Part shown: positions 47,870 to 55,035 of the stretch, piece after piece
Numbering within the stretch: the first letter of the stretch is position 1
Layout of the letters: every line of letters starts with the position of its first letter
IMG/VR virus record: IMGVR_UViG_3300031227_009907
Span: 1 to 64,000 of that record
Length of the DNA stretch: 64,000 nt
DNA from: a virus
Direction: 5' to 3' (one strand)
Program-made: the position numbers and the translations under genes
Notes under the pieces: model-generated
Database searches by the model: none
The model's input: the letters and a program-made list of their open reading frames with translations, nothing else
What the model was told of the DNA's origin: nothing

Positions 47870-48262
47870 ATGGTTATAGAGAAACTGGACCTATCAACCG
47901 TGAAAGGCCCGTCGCCCGAACTAGCAGCGGCGGTGGCAATTGCACTGGGGTGGCGCAAAAAGGGTTGCGTCTGGCTGGAACCGAATGGCGACTCGCGATG
48001 TCTGATTTGGACGTCCGCTGATGGAGATGATCGCCACCGTTTCGTATGGCGTCCTGATCTGGACGACTCGCCCGCTATCCAGCTACGGGAGACGGAGGTG
48101 GCGCTGACAGAGCCACAATGGGGCCGATATACAGAGGCGCTGGAAAAGCATGTATGCCATAAACATGGAACTTACGATTACTGGATAATCCTACGGTTTC
48201 TACGTCAAGCCCCCGCTTGGCTCTGCTGTCGTGAACTGGTGCGAGCGGTGAGGAGTGCGTGA
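47870..48262 (+). CDS. Phage ABA-sandwich-like protein, GC-rich cargo
   Basis: 130 residues from the ATG at 47870; the upstream ATG at 47846 is inside the previous gene. SPELAAAVAIALGW is the family start and ILRFLRQAPAWLCCRELVRA the typical closing helix. Codon use is GC-rich. The last codons and downstream sequence form the second 55-nt repeat copy. No strong ribosome site is visible, so translation may depend on the preceding gene. Confidence 0.6.
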   Translation: MVIEKLDLSTVKGPSPELAAAVAIALGWRKKGCVWLEPNGDSRCLIWTSADGDDRHRFVWRPDLDDSPAIQLRETEVALTEPQWGRYTEALEKHVCHKHGTYDYWIILRFLRQAPAWLCCRELVRAVRSA

Positions 48263-48300
48263 AATAGCCTGGAATAGAATTGAGTAAGCAGAAAAGGAGG
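48246..48300. repeat. 55-nt direct repeat, copy 2
   Basis: The counterpart of 47535-47589; it ends in the GGAGG that precedes the gene at 48307. Confidence 0.9.
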
Positions 48301-48306
48301 AATAAA

Positions 48307-48987
48307 ATCGGAAGCCTTAAAAAACATCGTGAAAATGTAATTGAATTTAAGAAGAAGGTTTGCAATAAATATCCCGAATATAAACTTGGTATGTGTCTCG
48401 CTAAATTGAAAAATCCCTCAGGAGATGGGCATAGTTTTTGCAAAAGGTTGGCCATCAAAGGGACATTGCGTTGCAGGCGTCATGGAGGGCTTAGGGCTGG
48501 TCGTCCTGTGACTACGGGCCGCTACAGCAAGGATTTCACAGGAACGCTTGGAGAGCGGTATGAGGAGTTTCGTAATGATCCTAAATTATTGGATTTAACG
48601 GATGAGTTGGCTTCTTTTCGTGCTCTTTTTTCCGAGTTTAAAGGGCGTGGAGACGAGCTAATGGATATTGGCGTAGATGAAGATGGTAAACTTGTTATAA
48701 AAACTGTGATTATAAAAAATCTACAAGAATTATTGAAGAATATTAGCGTAACGGTAGAGAGAATACATAAAATACAGTCTGGATATTTTTCACCAGAAAC
48801 ATTGCCCATTATTATTAATCAAATTGTTAGTATCTCGGGAGGACTGTTGACTAGGTGCCCCCATTGTGGTAAAAGTCTTGCTGAAGTGGGGACTAGATTG
48901 TTTAATGCCTTACAAAAGATAAGAGTCCCTGGCGCAGAAAGTCTTAAGCTTCCTACGATGCCTTCTCAAAAAATATTAAAAGGATAG
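48307..48987 (+). CDS. Hypothetical zinc-finger protein, possible small terminase or packaging factor
   Basis: About 227 residues if translation begins at ATC 48307, 6 nt after GGAGG; a TTG at 48280 lies inside the duplicated segment. A C/H cluster (MCLAKLKNPSGDGHSFCKRL, LRCRRHGG) recalls HGGAP/HGGxR-type small phage proteins found before terminase. The middle is helical and a second zinc motif CPHCGKSLAE is near the C-terminus. The small terminase guess rests on that cluster and on position 0.8 kb before TerL. Confidence 0.5.
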   Translation: MGSLKKHRENVIEFKKKVCNKYPEYKLGMCLAKLKNPSGDGHSFCKRLAIKGTLRCRRHGGLRAGRPVTTGRYSKDFTGTLGERYEEFRNDPKLLDLTDELASFRALFSEFKGRGDELMDIGVDEDGKLVIKTVIIKNLQELLKNISVTVERIHKIQSGYFSPETLPIIINQIVSISGGLLTRCPHCGKSLAEVGTRLFNALQKIRVPGAESLKLPTMPSQKILKG

Positions 48988-49081
48988 AAAGCTTACAGTC
49001 TTTTTACGTTTTACATTTTTATATTTATTTATGCAACATAAATAGGCTGTGCATCTCTCCTTTATAGATAAGGATTATTAT
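48988..49081 (+). promoter_or_regulatory. AT-rich intergenic region with ACATAAATA box
   Basis: 94 nt, strongly AT-rich. ACATAAATAGG at 49037-49047 resembles the T4 late promoter core TATAAATA. The same ACATAAATA occurs at 2768-2776 and 2942-2950. This is a suggestion only. Confidence 0.3.
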
Positions 49082-49840
49082 ATGGGTAAGAGTGTAAAAG
49101 GGAAAGGAACGATTACTAGTGAAATTAGTGGGATATATGATAAATATAGCGGGGGTGAGATAAGCAAGGATGAGTTGGGCGAAAGGATTTTTCCTTATCT
49201 TGAGAATTTAGCGGCTTATTATTTTCAAAAAGCAATTAAAGATGGTTTTGGTGAAAATGATGGCGTTTTTTCTACCATTATTACAAAAGAAGAGATTCTT
49301 TCTGATTTAGCTTACAATTTTGTGCGCTCTATAGATAGGTTTGATCCCTCTAAGAATGTTACATTTGGAACATTTTTTTTCAAGAGAGCTATATTTTCTA
49401 TATTTAATGTGTATAGGGCCATATTAGGCAGAAGTAAAAATTGTCATGTTTTTAACGCAACGGACGAAAGAGAGGGGTGCCCTCGATCTTTTTCATTAGA
49501 TAACCCTAAACCCCATATAACTTTTTTATTTGACAATATTGTTTCAAGAGATAGGACTACTTCATATGGGGCCTTTAAATTGGGAAAGGCTGTAGACGCA
49601 AGCATGGGGACTACGGTTGTTATTGCTACTGGAAATGTGTTAAGGCGGCTTAAGGATGGACATAAATTATGGGGGGGGTGGTTTATATTGCATTATTGTG
49701 GAGATGTTACATTGGCTGATATTGCGAGAAAGAATGGTGTAACATTAGCATATATACATCAGAAAGTTAAAAGCATAAAAGAAAAAATAAAGATTGAATG
49801 TAAGAGATTGGATAGAGAGGGGTCTTTTATAAATGTTTAA
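49082..49840 (+). CDS. Sigma70-family-like phage sigma factor
   Basis: 252 residues from the ATG at 49082. Residues 75-120 (ILSDLAYNFVRSIDRFDPSK, FGTFFFKRAIFSIFNVYRAI) resemble sigma region 2, where the core-binding and -10 recognition helices lie. The C-terminal VTLADIARKNGVTLAYIHQK with VKSIKEKIK is a region 4-like helix-turn-helix. A role in late transcription like T4 gp55 is plausible. It overlaps TerL by 8 nt. Confidence 0.7.
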   Translation: MGKSVKGKGTITSEISGIYDKYSGGEISKDELGERIFPYLENLAAYYFQKAIKDGFGENDGVFSTIITKEEILSDLAYNFVRSIDRFDPSKNVTFGTFFFKRAIFSIFNVYRAILGRSKNCHVFNATDEREGCPRSFSLDNPKPHITFLFDNIVSRDRTTSYGAFKLGKAVDASMGTTVVIATGNVLRRLKDGHKLWGGWFILHYCGDVTLADIARKNGVTLAYIHQKVKSIKEKIKIECKRLDREGSFINV

Positions 49841-52772
49841 TCCCGGTATGAATGCGTTTGAAATGGCTAAAAAATGTTTGTGCGAAATAGGCAGACAGGG
49901 GGAAGAGTATTTTAGAAGGAAAATAAGCGATCCTCCTTCTCGTTCTTGTTTTAAAGAATATCCCGTTTCCACAAGAGAGTTTTTTAATAAATGGCTTGGA
50001 GAACCTTGTTATCCCTTACAGCAGAAAGGAATAGATAATCTTCTTGGAAGAAATCCCCTTAAGTGGAATATAAGATATAACGAGGGGATACTTTTTTGGG
50101 GAAAGGGAGGGGGAAAAGATAGAACGATTGCAAAACTTCTTGCTTATGTTATTTATTGGTGTATGTGTTTAAAAAATCCACAGAAGTTTTTTGAGAAACA
50201 AGGAAAAGATAGTCAAATTGCTTTTGGTAATGTTTCTATCAATAGGGATCAGGCAGCACAAGTATTTTTTAGAGAATTTAAAGCTATTCTTCGTAATATT
50301 GTTGACCCAAGAACAAAAAATAATTGGTTTGAAGATCATGGGGTGAATTTAAGTGAATCAAGGGGACACATTCATAAACGCGACATTGAATTTCCAGGAA
50401 ATCTTGTTGCCTATTCTCTTGATTCTCGGGAATACACAGGAGAGGGGTATAATCTATTAGTTGTTATTTTTGACGAGATGGGGGGCTTTAGGCCCGAGGA
50501 TGCCTTCCCTTTGTATGGTGCGTTAAAAGACACACAAACTTCTCGATTTCCATTAACACATAAGAGGGCTTTATTATCATTTCAGCGGAGTCCTACTGAT
50601 CCGATGAGTATTCGCTACGAGGAAGCTAAAACAGAGCCCAGGACATACAGAATGAGGGCTTCTACGTGGGAAGTCAATGCGGCTAGAAAAAAAGAAGATT
50701 TTTCTGAAGAGTTCCTTAAAAATCCTGAGCAGGCAGAACGTGTTTTTATGTGTAAGGCAAGGGTAGGAGAAAGAGGATTTTTTAGATACCCACAAGTTAT
50801 TGCTGGGGGAATAAATAGGCAAAGGCCCAACCCTATTATAGCGGGGTCTTCTCGTATTTTTGATTTAATGAAATTGAAAATAGACGGGCTTAGACCCGAT
50901 TTTATTGGTAATCCTAATCTTCAGTATTTTGGGCATTGTGATTTGGGCACTGGTTCTATAAAGAAAAAAAGAGGAGGGAAAGAGTCTTTTTCTCCTTCAA
51001 ACGAAAGAGATTGTGCTGGATTTTGTTTAGGTCATATTGTAAAGACGAAGGTTAGGGCGTTTAGAAGCGTAGGGGGAGAAAGCAAGTCAATTATTGAAGG
51101 AGTTGACCTTTCTAGGTTTAATGGGAAAGAGATGTATGGTGTCTATATTGATATATTTTTTCAATTGACCGTAAAAGAAGGGGAAATATTTTTTCCATCT
51201 ATTATTGATTTTATTGACTATCTACAGAGAATTCGTGGGTTTTATATTAAGAAATTCACGTACGATGGATGGCAATGCGTTTTTTCAGATACATATATCC
51301 CCCTATTAAGTGGGAGGAAGATTAAAATAAAGGATTTGGTGGGAAACTATGAAGGAAAATATGTTTATTCTTATGATATAAAAACGGGGAAGGTTGTTCC
51401 GGGAAGGGTAATTGGTGCAAAAAAAACAGGCAGAAAGAGAATTTTAAAGATAACATTAGATAATGGTAAATTTATTAAGTGTTCTTGTGGGCATCCTTTT
51501 TTAATGAGGAATGGTAGATATAAAAGGGCAAGAGATTTAAAGGTTGGAGATTCTTTAATGCCTTTATGTCGGCGTTTTTGGAAAGGTAAAATTAAAGGAT
51601 ACACGGAAGTATATCACCCTGAGAGTCGATATTATGAGATGGTTCATAGCATTGTTGCGAGAGAAGTTTTACAAGGAAGAAAGAAGAATGAAGTAGTCCA
51701 TCATAAAAACTTTGTTAAGTGTAATAATAATCCTGATAACTTATGTGTGATGGATAGGAAAAGCCACATAGGGTTACACGGTAAAAATGTTAGGAAGTTA
51801 TGGAAGATTCCGTATTATAGAAGATTGTTTATGGACGGGATTAGGAAGGTCTCAAAATGGAGGAGCAATAATAGAGAATATAAGGATAAGGTAAGGGAGA
51901 TAATTAAGAGGGTTTGGCAAGGAAGAAGTATAGAAGAAAGGAAGAAACTTTCTCAAAGAATTGCTAAGAGTGTAAAGAAATTGTGGGATGATCCCAATTA
52001 TAGGGAAAAACAGCGAAAAGCCCATTTAGGGAATCCGGGTTTTTGGAAAGGTAAAAATAGATCGCCTGAAACTTGTGCAAAAATAAGTAAAACGAAAATG
52101 GGAGTTAAGCACGGGAAATATAAAAATCATAAAATTGTTTCTATTGAAATGGAGGGGATGGAAGATGTTTATGACATTAAGGTAGAGAAATATAATAATT
52201 TTGCTTTATCTGCTGGTGTTTTTGTTCATAATTCAAAAAGTGATATTCAGCGTCTTAAGGCTATGGGGATTAATTCTGAGGTGTTGTCCGTAGATAGAGA
52301 TGCCGTTGCGTATGATACAATGAAAGGACTAATGTACTTAGGCCTGTTGGATTATTATAATAATCTTATTTTTATACGTGAATGTGAGGAATTGGAAAAA
52401 ATAGAGAGGGGGAACAAATATATTGTTGACCATCCTGCGCGTAGTGTAACCAGGCGAGTTCAAGAGGGGCGTATATCGGGGTCTAAGGATTTAACCGATT
52501 CTTGCGCAGCCACATGTTTTCACTGCATGGAAAGTGCTGGGGTTGAGTTTAGTTTTGGGATTCTTAATATGCAACCGTCTGAAACCGATAACCTTTTAAG
52601 GGATAGGGACCATAGAGGGGCTGAAAAGTATTATGAAATAGTAAGAGGAAGAGAAGTTCAAAAAGGGGTTGATACATTGAAACAATTAAGACAAGTCCCA
52701 TTGGTCCGGTATGGAGAGATTCCCGCACAGGAATTTCCTGAGGTTGATGATGTTCTTAATCTAGGGAGGTAG
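49833..52772 (+). CDS. terL: Terminase large subunit with intein
   Basis: 979 codons; about 660 residues after intein removal. The ATPase N-terminal domain has ILFWGKGGGKDRTIAKLLAY (Walker A with Asp after Lys) and NLLVVIFDEMGG (Walker B plus catalytic Glu). The nuclease domain has FGHCDLGTG, YGVYIDIFFQLTV and, split by the intein, FTYDGWQ/SKSDIQRLKAMG, then a final acidic DLTDSCAA segment. It packages DNA into proheads. No portal gene follows, which is unusual for compact phages but common in large ones. Confidence 0.92.
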   Translation: MFNPGMNAFEMAKKCLCEIGRQGEEYFRRKISDPPSRSCFKEYPVSTREFFNKWLGEPCYPLQQKGIDNLLGRNPLKWNIRYNEGILFWGKGGGKDRTIAKLLAYVIYWCMCLKNPQKFFEKQGKDSQIAFGNVSINRDQAAQVFFREFKAILRNIVDPRTKNNWFEDHGVNLSESRGHIHKRDIEFPGNLVAYSLDSREYTGEGYNLLVVIFDEMGGFRPEDAFPLYGALKDTQTSRFPLTHKRALLSFQRSPTDPMSIRYEEAKTEPRTYRMRASTWEVNAARKKEDFSEEFLKNPEQAERVFMCKARVGERGFFRYPQVIAGGINRQRPNPIIAGSSRIFDLMKLKIDGLRPDFIGNPNLQYFGHCDLGTGSIKKKRGGKESFSPSNERDCAGFCLGHIVKTKVRAFRSVGGESKSIIEGVDLSRFNGKEMYGVYIDIFFQLTVKEGEIFFPSIIDFIDYLQRIRGFYIKKFTYDGWQCVFSDTYIPLLSGRKIKIKDLVGNYEGKYVYSYDIKTGKVVPGRVIGAKKTGRKRILKITLDNGKFIKCSCGHPFLMRNGRYKRARDLKVGDSLMPLCRRFWKGKIKGYTEVYHPESRYYEMVHSIVAREVLQGRKKNEVVHHKNFVKCNNNPDNLCVMDRKSHIGLHGKNVRKLWKIPYYRRLFMDGIRKVSKWRSNNREYKDKVREIIKRVWQGRSIEERKKLSQRIAKSVKKLWDDPNYREKQRKAHLGNPGFWKGKNRSPETCAKISKTKMGVKHGKYKNHKIVSIEMEGMEDVYDIKVEKYNNFALSAGVFVHNSKSDIQRLKAMGINSEVLSVDRDAVAYDTMKGLMYLGLLDYYNNLIFIRECEELEKIERGNKYIVDHPARSVTRRVQEGRISGSKDLTDSCAATCFHCMESAGVEFSFGILNMQPSETDNLLRDRDHRGAEKYYEIVRGREVQKGVDTLKQLRQVPLVRYGEIPAQEFPEVDDVLNLGR
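51276..52232 (+). other. Intein with HNH homing endonuclease inside TerL
   Basis: 319 codons. It starts at Cys1 (CVFSDTYIPL) after DGWQ and ends at NFALSAGVFVHN before Ser+1, with a CSCGHPF block B-like motif. The insert between splicing blocks has HNH residues VVHHKNFVKCNNNPDNLCVM and repeated NUMOD-like helices (WDDPNYREKQRKAHLG, GRSIEERKKLSQRI). The rejoined extein DGWQ-SKSDIQ is the conserved TerL nuclease segment, a classic intein insertion site. Confidence 0.93.
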
Positions 52773-52776
52773 ATTA

Positions 52777-52986
52777 TTGGATATTGTAAATCTTGTAGAT
52801 AACAATAAAAAGCCAGCTCATTTGAAAAAGCGGATTACTTTAACCATATTTGATGATGATCTTGCAAAACTTATTTGTGATATATCTGAAGCGGTTGAAA
52901 TAGTAGGAAATAATAACAACGAAGTAGGGATGTCATTGGAGGAATGGAGGGTATGGTTTTCAGATCATTTAACAAAGGGAGAATAA
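52777..52986 (+). CDS. Small hypothetical protein
   Basis: 69 residues from a TTG after GGGAGGTAGATTA. The segment LKKRITLTIFDDDLAKLICD could be a ribbon-helix type strand/helix. The function is unknown. Confidence 0.5.
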   Translation: MDIVNLVDNNKKPAHLKKRITLTIFDDDLAKLICDISEAVEIVGNNNNEVGMSLEEWRVWFSDHLTKGE

Positions 52987-52987
52987 A

Positions 52988-53164
52988 TTGGGCATTTTAA
53001 CAGGATTATTTATTACATTTAAAATGTCTTGTTTAATTTATGGTGTATTCGCGTTGGCTAATATGTTTTATAGGATATATTGGGGGGAAGTATCTACGAG
53101 AGGCACCTACAATCTATTAGAGTTAATTATTTATTCAATACTCATAGGAATTGGGATAACATAA
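52988..53164 (+). CDS. Small membrane protein
   Basis: 58 residues from a TTG with AAGGGAGAATAAA upstream. Hydrophobic segments GLFITFKMSCLIYGVFALAN and LLELIIYSILIGIGIT suggest two membrane helices. The function is unknown. Confidence 0.45.
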   Translation: MGILTGLFITFKMSCLIYGVFALANMFYRIYWGEVSTRGTYNLLELIIYSILIGIGIT

Positions 53165-53181
53165 GAAGCAGAGGAGGTTAG

Positions 53182-53583
53182 ATGGATAATAATGAAATAA
53201 AAAAAATAAGGAACGCGATAGGTGAGGTGGATGAGCTTAACAAGGCCCTGGGGGTTGCGATTGGGGCCTTGGCAGTCAAGTATGGTCCTAAGCTGCTTGC
53301 GGGGGCTAAGAAGGCATGGAAGGGGGTTAAGTGGGCTGCTGGGAAGAAGGGGAAACGGGCGCTAAGAAGGAAGTTGGTACAGAATCCTGTAACGGGTAAA
53401 TTAATAGCACGTAAGAGACGTTTTAAAAGGAGACATCCTCGTGCATATAGGATTGGAAGCGGCATTGTTGATTATGCGGCTCTTCATGCTGGGTTTAATG
53501 TCGCTGGGAAGGTGGGAAGGAAGATTAAAGGTAGGCGTGAACGAGAACAGGTATATAGACAATTAGGCCGAAGAAACAGATAG
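53182..53583 (+). CDS. Basic Lys/Arg-rich protein
   Basis: 133 residues, very basic after residue 35 (KKAWKGVKWAAGKKGKRALR, ARKRRFKRRHPRAYR) with an Ala-rich helix before it. It belongs to a run of basic, Ala/Gly/Arg-rich proteins after TerL. They may be DNA-condensing or internal virion proteins; this is inference from composition. Confidence 0.5.
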   Translation: MDNNEIKKIRNAIGEVDELNKALGVAIGALAVKYGPKLLAGAKKAWKGVKWAAGKKGKRALRRKLVQNPVTGKLIARKRRFKRRHPRAYRIGSGIVDYAALHAGFNVAGKVGRKIKGRREREQVYRQLGRRNR

Positions 53584-53602
53584 TTAGAATAAGGAGAAAG
53601 AA

Positions 53603-54304
53603 ATGAGTGAGGTGAGGAATATTCTTGGTGAGATTAGAAGTGCCGTTAAGACCATGAATGGGGAGATTCAAAAAGTATCTCCTCGTGTTTTAGGGTTGAT
53701 GGCAAGGGGAACTAAGCGCAGAAAGCAGATTACAGGGGTTTTAAGGGGGGTGGGCTCTGCTGCGTTGAATGTTAAAAGAAATGAGGCTGCTGCAAAGACC
53801 TATAGAGGCATGGCAAGTGCCGCCAAGACTTCTTCTAAAAGAAGGAAATTTTTAGCTTTAGCTCGTAAAGCCGAAAAGACGGTGCGAACCGGTAGGAAGG
53901 CTAGGATTGGTTCGGCTGCTGCCGGAGTTGGTGCTGTTGCTTATGGTGCTGGTAGGCGCAGGGGAAGACGGCAGGGAGACGAGTATGAAGGAGAGGAAGA
54001 GTATGCTCGTGGAGAAGGGCGGGGGGTTGGTGGTCCTCGTCAGGGCTTAGGTCCTGTTGCGTACTGTACTTGCCCTAAGTGTGATTATAAAGTGAAGCAT
54101 ACCCCTAATAAACCTTGTCTTGATATGACTTGTCCTAAATGTGGGGCAAAGCTGGTTGGTACAGAGAAGAAACCTAAAGAGGCGGCTAAAGAAGAGTTTA
54201 GCAACCATATTTCTGAGCCTTTAAGAAATGCCAAGTTTGCCGCTGAAGTATTTCAAGATAGAGCAAAAAGGGTAGAGAAAATACTTAAGACGATTGAGTC
54301 GTAG
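53603..54304 (+). CDS. Basic protein with internal zinc ribbon
   Basis: 233 residues. The N-terminal half is basic and Ala-rich, then YGAGRRRGRRQGDEYEGEEE, then a zinc ribbon CTCPKCDYKVKHTPNKPCLD followed by CPKCGAKLVG, and a helical tail. The zinc ribbon form (CxCPxCx10-15CxxxxCPxCG) is frequent in phage proteins encoded in virion-structure regions. A related RRKRRRNEYEEEYA stretch is in the gene at 63243. Confidence 0.55.
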   Translation: MSEVRNILGEIRSAVKTMNGEIQKVSPRVLGLMARGTKRRKQITGVLRGVGSAALNVKRNEAAAKTYRGMASAAKTSSKRRKFLALARKAEKTVRTGRKARIGSAAAGVGAVAYGAGRRRGRRQGDEYEGEEEYARGEGRGVGGPRQGLGPVAYCTCPKCDYKVKHTPNKPCLDMTCPKCGAKLVGTEKKPKEAAKEEFSNHISEPLRNAKFAAEVFQDRAKRVEKILKTIES

Positions 54305-54307
54305 CAC

Positions 54308-54607
54308 ATGGATACTATACAAAAAATTCAAGTTCAGAATTTAAAGAAGGTTGTAGGTCGCCTTGCAAGACGGGCTACTCTTTTGTCTATAGTTCGTCGT
54401 ATAGGCCCAAAGGTATATTATACTTCCGGCGGTCTCCTTATTGGGGCTAAGGTAGCCAGTAATAGGAGAAGGAAAAGGAAGAAGAGGAAATGGGGGGGTG
54501 CTCCTTGGCGACATTTTAGTAAGGCTGCACTAATCTCGAAGCGTACGAGTGACTTGGTATTCAGTAAGATGATCGGGGAGTATGAAGATGGAACAAGTAG
54601 AGTTTGA
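54308..54607 (+). CDS. Basic hypothetical protein
   Basis: 99 residues, very basic (KVASNRRRKRKKRKWGGAPW), with a short hydrophobic segment YYTSGGLLIGAKVA. Composition like its two upstream neighbours. The function is unknown. Confidence 0.5.
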   Translation: MDTIQKIQVQNLKKVVGRLARRATLLSIVRRIGPKVYYTSGGLLIGAKVASNRRRKRKKRKWGGAPWRHFSKAALISKRTSDLVFSKMIGEYEDGTSRV

Positions 54608-54845
54608 TTTTAAAAAGATTGTTAATGCGGGAGAAGTGAAAGAAGGGGATATATTTGCTATAAAGACGGAATATCGTTTGCATCCTGAGCAGTGTGTTAA
54701 TTTTCGTAAATGTTTTGAGGAATGGTTTTCTGGGATGAAGACTTTGATTATTTTTTTTAAAGTGGGAGAAAGCATAGAACATATCTCTGAAGAAGAAATG
54801 AATAAAATGGGGTGGTATAGGAGGGATGATAGGGCAGGTAGCTGA
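54588..54845 (+). CDS. Hypothetical protein
   Basis: 85 residues from the ATG at 54588, GGGGAG 7 nt upstream, overlapping the previous gene. Mixed alpha/beta (EQVEFDFKKIVNAGEVKEGD). No family is recognised. Confidence 0.5.
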   Translation: MEQVEFDFKKIVNAGEVKEGDIFAIKTEYRLHPEQCVNFRKCFEEWFSGMKTLIIFFKVGESIEHISEEEMNKMGWYRRDDRAGS

Positions 54846-55035
54846 AATACCCAAGGTTCTTCATAAAACCATTTATTGCTGTGGAGAATGCCCTTTTTAC
54901 GGATATGTGCATTTACCTGGATTTCATAGTATAGGTAGTTTTATTGGATGTAGGGAGCGAAATATGTTTGTAACTGATAGCCAAGCTCCTCCTAAAAAAT
55001 GTAGGCTACCTAATTTAGAAGATAATAGTGGATAA
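54826..55035 (+). CDS. Small cysteine-rich hypothetical protein
   Basis: 69 residues. CCGECPFYGYV, then IGCRERN and PPKKCRLPN form a C-x2-C...C...C pattern seen in many small uncharacterised phage proteins (ending PxWCPL-like). The start is uncertain because GGAGG is only 1-2 nt before the ATG. It overlaps both neighbours. Confidence 0.5.
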   Translation: MIGQVAEIPKVLHKTIYCCGECPFYGYVHLPGFHSIGSFIGCRERNMFVTDSQAPPKKCRLPNLEDNSG

